This document shows, piece after piece, positions 22,912 through 31,046 of a stretch of DNA of 41,086 nucleotides. The stretch is from Candidatus Melainabacteria bacterium (GTDB lineage: Bacteria; Cyanobacteriota; Vampirovibrionia; Gastranaerophilales; Gastranaerophilaceae): NCBI GenBank assembly GCA_003258725.1, contig QHMG01000017.1, positions 4,614 to 45,699 on the forward strand, in the 5' to 3' direction. Under the pieces are notes generated by a model. It saw nothing but the letters and a program-made list of their open reading frames with translations. It did not search any database and was not told the DNA's origin. Within the stretch, counting starts at the first letter, position 1, and the number at the start of each line of letters is the position of its first letter. A program made the position numbers and the translations under genes.

Positions 22912-23522
22912 ATGTGTTAATAGAGGGACTACCGAAGACAGTAAAAGTCAACGGTAGTCCTTTTTTGATAAATACAGAATTTTATATAGCTATGATATTT
23001 GTAGAACTTATGTCAGACAGGTATCTAACGCCGTATGAAAAGATTATGCAATCAATTAAACTATGGTATATAGAAACCCCACCTATCAAAACAAATAAAG
23101 AGATATTAGACGCATTTAATGCTATTATGTGGTTTTATACTATGGGAGAATCTGAAGAAGAAAAAAAACAACAAAGTCAGACTGTAAACAGAATAAGAGA
23201 ATCAAATAATCGTATTCTGGATTATGAGGCGGATCAAGCTTATATAGTTAGTGCTTATCAACAACAATATAATATTGATCTTACTGTTGAAAACATACAT
23301 TGGTGGAGATTCAAAATGTTATTTAACGGATTAACAGATAAAACTAAAATTGTAAAAATTATGCAATATCGTAGTATGACTATTGATCCTAAAATGCCTG
23401 AAAATCAAAAAAAGTTTTATCAGGAAATGAAACAACTATATGCTCTACCAGATAATAGAACCGAGGAGGAAAAAGAAAGAGATTTTCAAGATCAACTTAA
23501 TATCGCTCTAGGAGGTGGTTAA
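22908..23522 (+). CDS. Gp15-family tail protein (chaperone, GT-like)
   Basis: 204 residues. VNGSPFLINTEFYIAMIFVELM, YEKIMQSIKLWYIETPP, the ILDYEADQAYIVSAYQQQYNIDL block and IHWWRFKMLFNGL place it in the bacteriophage Gp15 family, found between chaperone G and the tape measure. It could be read as its own gene (ATG at 22908) or as a -1 frameshift extension of the preceding protein. A terminator-like hairpin sits in its first 20 codons. Confidence 0.82.
   Translation: MNVLIEGLPKTVKVNGSPFLINTEFYIAMIFVELMSDRYLTPYEKIMQSIKLWYIETPPIKTNKEILDAFNAIMWFYTMGESEEEKKQQSQTVNRIRESNNRILDYEADQAYIVSAYQQQYNIDLTVENIHWWRFKMLFNGLTDKTKIVKIMQYRSMTIDPKMPENQKKFYQEMKQLYALPDNRTEEEKERDFQDQLNIALGGG
22926..22966 (+). terminator. 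terminator-shaped hairpin inside the start of the Gp15 gene
   Basis: Perfect 9-bp stem GGACTACCG (22926-22934) with CGGTAGTCC (22952-22960), then six T (22961-22966). It lies 16 bases after the start codon and encodes part of the protein, so it is either an internal attenuator or a frameshift-stimulating structure. The structure is certain; the function is not. Confidence 0.6.
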
Positions 23523-23524
23523 AA

Positions 23525-25864
23525 ATGGCTAGACAAGCGGACGGAAGTATCGTTATAGACACCAAAATAGACGACGCTAAGTTAAAAAAAGGAATAAGCA
23601 ATATTGGAACAAGTCTTAAAGGAATAACTAAACTTGTAGCCACTGCTTTTTCTGTTAAAGTCATTTATAATTTTACTAAAGCCTGTATTCAAGCTGCTTC
23701 CGACTTGGAGGAAGTACAGAATGTTGTTGACGTAGTATTTGGAGAAAGTTCCGAGATTATAAATAACTTTGCTAAAAATGCTGTTAAGAGCTTAGGATTA
23801 AGTGAATTATCAGCTAAACAATATGCTTCCACAATGGGAGCTATGTTAAAAAGTATGAAATTATCAGACAAACAAGTATTAACAATGTCTCAAAATCTTA
23901 CCGCTTTAGCTGGAGATATGGCTTCATTTTATAATATTAGCGGAGACGAGGCGTTTACTAAACTTAGAGCTGGTATTTCAGGAGAAACTGAGCCATTGAA
24001 ACAATTAGGTATAAACCTTAATGTTGCTAACTTGGAGGCTTACGCTTTATCTAAAGGTATTGATAAGTCATTCAATTCAATGTCTCAGGCGGAACAAGCA
24101 ATTATAAGATATAATTACTTACTTGATGTTACTAAAGACGCTCAAGGAGACTTCTCTAGGACATCAGGAAACTGGGCTAACCAGGTAAGAGTATTATCAG
24201 AACAATGGAATACTTTTAAAAGTGTTTTAGGAAGTTCTTTTATTCAAGTATTAACCCCTATAATTCAAGCTTTAAATAAAATAATGGAAAAACTTATTCT
24301 AGCCGGTAAGTATTTTCAAAGATTCGTTTATATGCTAACTGGTGTTAAGCCAGAAACAAACGGAGCTACAAAAGCTGTTGAGGGATTAGGTGGTAGTTTG
24401 GACGACGCCACTGATAAGGCTAAAAAAACTAAAAAAGCATTACAAGGATTGCAAGGATTCGATAAATTAAATGTATTAGATAGTGATTCAGATAGTGATA
24501 GCGATTCGTCTGGCGGTGCTTCTGGAATGAGTATAGACGATCCGTATGACTTTTCTGACGCAATTACTGCTACTGACGCCTTAGACGGAGCATTTGAGGA
24601 AATTGATAATAAATTGAAACGAATAAAAGATGTCTTTAAAAGTGTTTGGGACAGTGCTATAGTTCAATCATTTGTATATGCTGTTAAGTCATATATTCAA
24701 TATATTTACGATTTTGTTGTATCTATGGGCGAAGCATTATGGGAAAATATGCAATTAACCTGGGAAAACATTAGATTAGACGTTGAAACTATGCTTTCAA
24801 ACATTACTGAATTATGGACTACTTTTTGGACTGACTTAGGAGATACAATTAACGAATATTCTCAGCCAATTATAGAGGGAATGACTGAGTTATTTAATTC
24901 TGTATGGACTGAAGCAATAGATCCTTTAATAAAAACTCTTACTAAAGCTTGGTCTGATTTTACTGGTATTCTATTAGAACTATGGAATAAGTATGGTAAA
25001 GATATATTAGACGGTATTGGAGAGTTCGTTACTAATACTATTGATCTATTTCAATCAATATGGGACAACGTACTAGAGCCAATAATAACGCCGTTTTTAG
25101 AGACTTTGTCTTGGCTATGGGACAAACATATAAGTAAAATGGTTAAGGCTGTTGGAGAGTTCTTAGCAACTGTTATAGATTGTGCTTTACAATTATATAA
25201 CAAGTTTATAAAACCTATTGTTTCTTGGCTATTAGAAAAATTAGCTCCAGCTTGGTCTTTCTTAAGTAGCACTGTTATAGGAATTGTTGGTACTATTGTT
25301 GGTACTATAAGCGATTTGGTAACAGGTATTACAAAAATATTAACAGGAATAATCAAGTTTATTACTGGAATATTCACTGGCGATTGGAAGAAAGCCTGGG
25401 AGGGTGTTAAATCTATATTTACTGGAATATGGGATTCTCTATCTGGAGTTGTAAAAGGTGTTCTTAATGTAATTATTGATGTATTGAATGGTTTTATTTC
25501 AGGTATCAATAAAATCAGCTTTGATGTTCCCGATTGGGTTCCTATTATAGGCGGTAAAAAATGGGGCTTTGATATTCCTAAAATAAAGAAATTTGAAAAC
25601 GGAGGCGTTTTATTCAAAGAAACAGTCGGTGTTATGGCTGAATACGATAACGCACGATTCAATCCAGAAATCGTATCTAAAGAAAGTGAAATGGCTAAAG
25701 TATTTGACGGTGTAATGAGTAAATGGGTAAATAAAATAAATAGTGGTTCAGGTAAAATGACTGGAACGCTAAGATTAGTAGATTCTAACGGAGCTACGTT
25801 AGGAAAAGTTGTAGTTGATGCAATTGACGCTTATAGCGACGAATTAGGCTACAACCCACTATAG
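23525..25864 (+). CDS. tail tape measure protein
   Basis: 779 residues. The N-terminal block (ASDLEEVQNVVDVVFGES, LSELSAKQYASTMGAMLKSM, AGISGETEPLKQLGINL) is the conserved tape-measure domain. Long helical and hydrophobic repeats follow (repeated W-x-x-I/L patterns such as LWDKHISKMVKAVGEFL, IVGTIVGTISDLVTGITKIL). The C-terminus includes DVPDWVPIIGGKKWGF and a phrase MAEYDNARFNPEIVSKE. The protein sets tail length and leaves with the DNA during injection. Its length suggests a medium tail. A Ser/Asp-rich patch (DSDSDSDSDSSGG) around residue 320 separates the two halves. Confidence 0.95.
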   Translation: MARQADGSIVIDTKIDDAKLKKGISNIGTSLKGITKLVATAFSVKVIYNFTKACIQAASDLEEVQNVVDVVFGESSEIINNFAKNAVKSLGLSELSAKQYASTMGAMLKSMKLSDKQVLTMSQNLTALAGDMASFYNISGDEAFTKLRAGISGETEPLKQLGINLNVANLEAYALSKGIDKSFNSMSQAEQAIIRYNYLLDVTKDAQGDFSRTSGNWANQVRVLSEQWNTFKSVLGSSFIQVLTPIIQALNKIMEKLILAGKYFQRFVYMLTGVKPETNGATKAVEGLGGSLDDATDKAKKTKKALQGLQGFDKLNVLDSDSDSDSDSSGGASGMSIDDPYDFSDAITATDALDGAFEEIDNKLKRIKDVFKSVWDSAIVQSFVYAVKSYIQYIYDFVVSMGEALWENMQLTWENIRLDVETMLSNITELWTTFWTDLGDTINEYSQPIIEGMTELFNSVWTEAIDPLIKTLTKAWSDFTGILLELWNKYGKDILDGIGEFVTNTIDLFQSIWDNVLEPIITPFLETLSWLWDKHISKMVKAVGEFLATVIDCALQLYNKFIKPIVSWLLEKLAPAWSFLSSTVIGIVGTIVGTISDLVTGITKILTGIIKFITGIFTGDWKKAWEGVKSIFTGIWDSLSGVVKGVLNVIIDVLNGFISGINKISFDVPDWVPIIGGKKWGFDIPKIKKFENGGVLFKETVGVMAEYDNARFNPEIVSKESEMAKVFDGVMSKWVNKINSGSGKMTGTLRLVDSNGATLGKVVVDAIDAYSDELGYNPL

Positions 25865-25874
25865 GAGGTGCAAT

Positions 25875-26321
25875 ATGAATACAGATAATGAAATATTAAA
25901 GCAAGTCCTAAATTCTATTACTTTTGAGCCTATCAATTCTCTTTGTTATATAGAATACAAAGGACAATTTGTAAAGGTACCGAAAGTTATAAATGTAGCT
26001 CCTATTTTAAACCCTGTTGAAAGTTCAGCCGAACGTAATGCTGAAGCTGATTTAACAACTTATGAAGTTGCTAGAGTTCCAGACTTAGAGGTTTCTATTG
26101 GTTCTACTACTTACCTTGAAATAATATTGATTCTAAATATGGTAAAGAAAAAACCATTCAAGGTAAAATGGTACAACTTAGAACAAGGACAATACTACAT
26201 AAATGATTATTACTGTCCTGGAATTAGAACACCCCATAAATCTACTAAAGACGGTTGTCAGGAATTAACATTTCAGTTAATAGCATATAGAGACGTCGAA
26301 AGAGGTCGATATAATGAATAA
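25875..26321 (+). CDS. tail protein (DUF6711-like), distal tail region
   Basis: 148 residues, beta-rich: FVKVPKVINVAPILNPVESSA, TTYEVARVPDLEVSIGSTTYLEIILILNM, GQYYINDYYCPGIR. It lies between the tape measure and the tail hub, where distal tail proteins sit. The name DUF6711 is from memory of similar proteins and is not certain. It overlaps the hub gene by eight bases. Confidence 0.6.
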   Translation: MNTDNEILKQVLNSITFEPINSLCYIEYKGQFVKVPKVINVAPILNPVESSAERNAEADLTTYEVARVPDLEVSIGSTTYLEIILILNMVKKKPFKVKWYNLEQGQYYINDYYCPGIRTPHKSTKDGCQELTFQLIAYRDVERGRYNE

Positions 26322-28386
26322 TGAATATTTTAATAGGTTATCTCAATCAATTAAAGCCTATATTAGATATATTGAAAAAGTAAACCCCACCGAGATTGAC
26401 GGTGGGTTTGCTAATTCTACTTATGTAGTGCAACCTATCGACGGAGGTAATGCTCCAGATATAGCTCGTACGGAAATTGACGGCGGTGTTGCTAGTGGAT
26501 TTTATGATTATATAAATATAAGATCTGAAACTGATTTGCAAGAAATAGAAATAAACGATAATTTAGATAAAATATTTGGCTGTTTCAACGCAAGAACTGC
26601 AAGAATCAAGATTATGAATCCTATTTCTAATGGAAATTATAAATATTCCCTAGCTGATAAAGATATAGAAATATTTATGGGTTATAAAGAAAATGATGTT
26701 GTTAATTATTCTTCTTTAGGAACATTTAGAGTAAAGCAGACTGATAGTGAAACGGTAGGAATTCAAACAGAATTCAATTTACAAGATAGATCCTTTATTT
26801 TTGATAAAGAATGTAATCTTAATTTTAACTACCCCTGCACTAGATTATCTGTAGTACAAACTATATGTGATTATTTAGGAATAGAATTAGCTACAACTAA
26901 CTTTTGGTGTTCTGAAGCAATACTTACAAAACAATTTTATACAAAAGGTGCAACTTTCAGAGAAGTAATAAGAATTATTGCTGAATCTTGTTTATGTTTT
27001 GCTAAGGTAGCCGAAGACGATAAATTACATATTCAATTTTTCGAGAAAAGCGATTATAAATTAAAACCTAGAGTTTATAAGAAACTTAATGTTGAAGATT
27101 GCTTCGGTTATGTTAATAGAGTTGTTTTAACAGAAACTGACGAAAGCGGTTCTACTGACTATGATGTTATTATAGCTGAAGACGAAGAAAGCATAAAAAA
27201 ATTCGGATTAACAGAAGTTAAAATTTCTAATAATTTGATTCTTAATGAAGACAGAGAAAAATACGCTCCTCTACTACTAGGTCAACTAATAGGATTCAGA
27301 TACTTTCCCTTTACTGCTGAAATGGTACTAGGAAATTATAAATTAAACCATTCTATTATTGATATTGTTGATAGAGACGGAAGTATAAAACCAAGTATCA
27401 TTATGAATCTAAATATAAGGTATAATGGTGCATTAAAAACCAACATTTCTTCTCCTGCGAAAAGCAAAACAAAACAAGAATATAAAGGTGCTGGAAAAGT
27501 TGGAGAGCAAATAAAAAATGTATGGTTAAACGTTGATAAAATTAAAGGTATAATTACATCTTTAAACGAAGAAATAACAGAACAAGGAACTAGATTAACT
27601 AAAATAGAACAATCTTCTACTGAAGTTAAAACAATTATTTCTCAAACAGGTAGCGATAACTTAATAAAAAACAGTGTTGGATTTGCTTGGGAAACAATAG
27701 ATAGTAATAATGTTCCGAAGTTTTGGACTTTGCTTTCTGGAAGTATTGATTATATAGAAAATGACTTTACTAGAATAAATACTCTAGCGAATCGTGGTTG
27801 GTTAATTAAAACTGGTTCAATAGAACAAGAAATCGCTGTTACTACTGGCAATGTTTATACATTGTCATTTATAGCAAATAAACTTAAAACTATAGGTACT
27901 GCTAAAGTAATGATTGAAAATGGTACGAAAGTAACTGTTTACGATCAAACTAAAGAAAATGGATCTTATAATTATTCGTTTATAGCTCAAGGTAATTCAA
28001 TTAAAGTAATACTAGAAGCTACATCAACAGAAATGTTAATAAGTGATTTGATTTTAAATACTGGTAATAGTCCTCAACAATGGAAACAAGCTAGTGGCGA
28101 GTTATATACTTCCGAAGTATTAGTTGATATTGACGGTATGCTTATTAAAAATAGTGTTTATTCTGGTTATACAATTATTAGCCCTAGTGAGTTTGCTGGT
28201 TATTATTTAGTAAATGGGAGAATGATAAAAGTATTTACTTTAAATAAAGATACTACCGAAGTTAATAAATTATGGGCGTATCAAAGTATAGAAATTGGAG
28301 ATACATCTGTTAATGATGTAAAAACTATGTTTGTAGCTGTTAAAGAGGGCTTAGACATAGTGTTAGTTGATAAGGAGGCGGTATAA
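26314..28386 (+). CDS. tail hub / minor structural protein with carbohydrate-binding-like domain
   Basis: 690 residues. Residues about 75-370 resemble the siphovirus tail-hub (endopeptidase-tail) family: IKIMNPISNGNYKYSLADKD, TFREVIRIIAESCLCFAKV, FRYFPFTAEMVLGNYKLN, SIIDIVDRDG. A helical linker (KVGEQIKNVWLNVDKIKGII..., a coiled coil) leads to a jelly-roll-like region from about residue 445 (NLIKNSVGFAWETIDSN..., GNVYTLSFIANKL, YNYSFIAQGNSIKVILEAT), as in carbohydrate-binding modules. Early on, the peptide (E/P)IDGG is repeated three times. It likely forms the baseplate hub and contacts the cell wall. Confidence 0.72.
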   Translation: MNNEYFNRLSQSIKAYIRYIEKVNPTEIDGGFANSTYVVQPIDGGNAPDIARTEIDGGVASGFYDYINIRSETDLQEIEINDNLDKIFGCFNARTARIKIMNPISNGNYKYSLADKDIEIFMGYKENDVVNYSSLGTFRVKQTDSETVGIQTEFNLQDRSFIFDKECNLNFNYPCTRLSVVQTICDYLGIELATTNFWCSEAILTKQFYTKGATFREVIRIIAESCLCFAKVAEDDKLHIQFFEKSDYKLKPRVYKKLNVEDCFGYVNRVVLTETDESGSTDYDVIIAEDEESIKKFGLTEVKISNNLILNEDREKYAPLLLGQLIGFRYFPFTAEMVLGNYKLNHSIIDIVDRDGSIKPSIIMNLNIRYNGALKTNISSPAKSKTKQEYKGAGKVGEQIKNVWLNVDKIKGIITSLNEEITEQGTRLTKIEQSSTEVKTIISQTGSDNLIKNSVGFAWETIDSNNVPKFWTLLSGSIDYIENDFTRINTLANRGWLIKTGSIEQEIAVTTGNVYTLSFIANKLKTIGTAKVMIENGTKVTVYDQTKENGSYNYSFIAQGNSIKVILEATSTEMLISDLILNTGNSPQQWKQASGELYTSEVLVDIDGMLIKNSVYSGYTIISPSEFAGYYLVNGRMIKVFTLNKDTTEVNKLWAYQSIEIGDTSVNDVKTMFVAVKEGLDIVLVDKEAV

Positions 28387-28387
28387 T

Positions 28388-30511
28388 ATGGCTAGTATAA
28401 ATCCTAGTGTCTTAGATTGTAAAAATAGTCCCCACGTATCGGGTAAAACCGATAATCATTGTCGATTAACAATTACCAATATTACTCAAACAGACGGAAA
28501 CCAAAATCAGACCACTGTTAGTTGGAAAATAACGGTTGAGGGAACTCCTTATTCATACTTATATGCTCTATACGTTTCTCTAGGTGGCGTTACATTATAC
28601 GATCACCATACTGGAGGAGCAATCTTAACTAGTTGGAGAGCTGGAGACGTTATTGCAAGTGGTACTACTACTTTTAATAATAATAATGACGGTTCTTTAA
28701 CTTTATCAGCATATATTAAGCAAATGTTCTATTACGGAAATGGAGACACGTCTAGGTGGTATAATCCTAATATGTATCAAGATAATTCTACTAATATGGT
28801 ATGTTCTTCTATTCCTCGTGCTAGTTCTATAAGTTCTAGTGCTGATTTCGTTAAAGGAGACGCAACTACAATAACTGTTAATAGGGCTCATTCTAATTTT
28901 ACACATACCATTGATATATATGTTGGATCTACTTTGATAAAATCTATAACAGGTGTAGGAACTAGTACAACTTGGACTCCAAGTAAAACTGAAGTTGAAA
29001 CTATGCTTAATGCTGGTACATCTTCTACCATTTATTGTACGACTTATAATGGAAGTACAAAAATTGCTAATGCTACTTCTCGTTCAGGAACAGCATATAA
29101 TCCTACTTTAAGTACAATAAAAGACACACCTAATATAACTTTAGGAAGCTCTATAACTGTTAATATAAACAAAAATAAAGATTTTTATACACATAGTTTA
29201 AGGGTTAAAGTTGGATCTACGTTAATAAAAACAATAAATGATATATCGACAAGTACACCTTTAAGCTTTACTCAGGCTGAAATAAATACAATTTATGGAT
29301 TAGTAAAAAACAGTCCTACTGCTACTTTAAATTTGGAATGTATTACTTATATTCGTGGTGCAAGTGCTGGATCAACACCTAAATCAGGTACGCTAACAAT
29401 TTCTAGTTCTGGAAATGAGCCAACCTTTACAGATTGGACTTATAAAGGAACTAACACTACTGCTAATACTATTTTAGGTACTAATCAAGTTCTAATTCAA
29501 AACTATAATGGTATTGAAATAACCTGTTCTAAAGCCGTAGGAAAAAATGAGGCGACGATTGTTAAGTATCAAGCTATTATAAATGGTTTGATATTTGAAA
29601 CAACAGATCTTACTAATAGAAAAATAACTATATCTAATCTAAACTTATCAGGAGCTAATACTTGTCAAGTTAGAGCTATTGATAGTAGAGGTTTTATCAC
29701 AACAGTAACTAAGTCAATTACATTTATTGCTTATTCTGTTCCTGAAATACCTACTATCAATATGAAAAGGAAAAATAATTATGACACAGAGGTAACTCTT
29801 GCTCTAATTGGTAATTTTAGTAGATTATTCTATAACAATGAGGTAAAAAATGATGTATTGAATTTCAAATATAGATATAAGAAAACATCAGATACTAATT
29901 ATAACGATTGGGTTGATATTCCTACATCACTAATTCCTAATACTAAAAAGAATTATTATATTGATTATACTAAGGGAGAGGTTGGATTAAGTGCTACTGT
30001 TATAGGAGATTTTGATATTGAAGATACATATACTTTTCAATTTCAATTAAAAGATAAACTAAACGACTTATCTTTTACAGCAATATTAGTAAATGGTATT
30101 CCACTTATAGCTTTAAGAAAAGGAAAAGTTGGTATAAACTGTGTTCCTAAATCTAACGGAACAAATGGATTGTATGTAAACAATGCCGAACTTAATATAC
30201 TAAATGCTGAATCCGTTAAAAGTCCTACGCTATTAAATGACTGGACTAATTACGGTGGCGATTATGATACTGCTGGTTACTATAAAGACAAAGACAGAGT
30301 TTTTTTACAGGGACTTATAAAAGGAGGAACTGTTGGAGCTGTTGCTTTTACTCTGCCAGTTGGTTATAGACCGGCTAAAAGAAAAATATTTGTTGTAAAT
30401 GCTAATAACACTTTTGGTCGAGTTGATGTTTTAAGTAATGGAAATGTCTATATTGACGCTATGTGTTCTAATAGCTATGTTAGCTTAGAAAACATAAATT
30501 TTAGAATTTAA
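28388..30511 (+). CDS. DUF859-type tail fibre / minor structural protein
   Basis: 707 residues from the ATG at 28388, chosen for AAGGAGGCGGTATA just upstream. A start at 28367 lies inside the hub gene. The N-terminus (CRLTITNITQTDGNQNQTTVSW, DHHTGGAILTSWRAGDVIASGT) matches the DUF859 family of siphovirus structural proteins. Ig-like repeats follow (ADFVKGDATTITVNRAHSNFTHTIDI and the related GSSITVNINKNKDFYTHSLRV). The C-terminus (KGKVGINCVPKSNGTNGLYVN and FTLPVGYRPAKRK) looks like a fibre tip. It probably acts in receptor binding along with the DGR-diversified fibre. Confidence 0.82.
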   Translation: MASINPSVLDCKNSPHVSGKTDNHCRLTITNITQTDGNQNQTTVSWKITVEGTPYSYLYALYVSLGGVTLYDHHTGGAILTSWRAGDVIASGTTTFNNNNDGSLTLSAYIKQMFYYGNGDTSRWYNPNMYQDNSTNMVCSSIPRASSISSSADFVKGDATTITVNRAHSNFTHTIDIYVGSTLIKSITGVGTSTTWTPSKTEVETMLNAGTSSTIYCTTYNGSTKIANATSRSGTAYNPTLSTIKDTPNITLGSSITVNINKNKDFYTHSLRVKVGSTLIKTINDISTSTPLSFTQAEINTIYGLVKNSPTATLNLECITYIRGASAGSTPKSGTLTISSSGNEPTFTDWTYKGTNTTANTILGTNQVLIQNYNGIEITCSKAVGKNEATIVKYQAIINGLIFETTDLTNRKITISNLNLSGANTCQVRAIDSRGFITTVTKSITFIAYSVPEIPTINMKRKNNYDTEVTLALIGNFSRLFYNNEVKNDVLNFKYRYKKTSDTNYNDWVDIPTSLIPNTKKNYYIDYTKGEVGLSATVIGDFDIEDTYTFQFQLKDKLNDLSFTAILVNGIPLIALRKGKVGINCVPKSNGTNGLYVNNAELNILNAESVKSPTLLNDWTNYGGDYDTAGYYKDKDRVFLQGLIKGGTVGAVAFTLPVGYRPAKRKIFVVNANNTFGRVDVLSNGNVYIDAMCSNSYVSLENINFRI

Positions 30512-30523
30512 GGAGGAATAAAC

Positions 30524-30835
30524 TTGGAAATGGTAATACAATGGTTAGTTCCTACTATATTAACTGCCTTAAGTGGTTATTTAGTAAAAGAACTCAAAGA
30601 AAATAAAAAAAGTAATACAGCCATTAAAGATAGTATGGTTTTATTATTGAGAAGTCAAATAACTGGTAAAATAGAAAAATATATGGAACTTGGTTATTTA
30701 CCTGATTACGCTAGATCTTGCATAGAAGACTTATTTACACAATATAAGTCTTTAGGTGGAAATCACGGCGTAGATCTATTAGTTAATCAATGTTTTAATC
30801 TACCACCAGTTAATATAAATAAAGGAGGAAAATAA
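30524..30835 (+). CDS. membrane-anchored phage protein next to holin
   Basis: 103 residues from TTG 30524, seven bases after AAGGAGGAATAAAC. The ATG at 30530 is too far from this site. One N-terminal hydrophobic segment (VIQWLVPTILTALSGYLV) is followed by KELKENKKSNTAIKDSMVLLL, YMELGYLPDYARSCIEDLF and GGNHGVDLLVNQCFNLPP. This protein type recurs beside holins in gut phages of Firmicutes and may be a holin partner or regulator. No formal family recalled. Confidence 0.65.
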   Translation: MEMVIQWLVPTILTALSGYLVKELKENKKSNTAIKDSMVLLLRSQITGKIEKYMELGYLPDYARSCIEDLFTQYKSLGGNHGVDLLVNQCFNLPPVNINKGGK

Positions 30836-30836
30836 A

Positions 30837-31034
30837 ATGAAAGAAAAAATTAGTAAATTGATTGATGTTAAATCTATTGCAACACTGACATTGTTATTGA
30901 CTTTAGAAATTATTACTATTATGGTTTTTTCTAAAGGAAATATGGATTTGATTCAGTTAGTATTCACTTTATTTAGCAACATTGTAACAATGGTATTTAC
31001 GTATTTTTTTACAAAGAAAAAAGATACAGAATAG
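30837..31034 (+). CDS. holin-like two-pass membrane protein
   Basis: 65 residues with two hydrophobic helices (SIATLTLLLTLEIITIMVFS and LIQLVFTLFSNIVTMVFTYFF) and a short charged tail KKKDTE: class II holin layout. It would form the membrane lesion that lets the endolysin reach the wall. The endolysin is about 4 kb downstream, past the DGR, which is unusual. It has AAAGGAGGAAAATAA before the ATG. Confidence 0.72.
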   Translation: MKEKISKLIDVKSIATLTLLLTLEIITIMVFSKGNMDLIQLVFTLFSNIVTMVFTYFFTKKKDTE

Positions 31035-31046
31035 GAGGAAATAATT

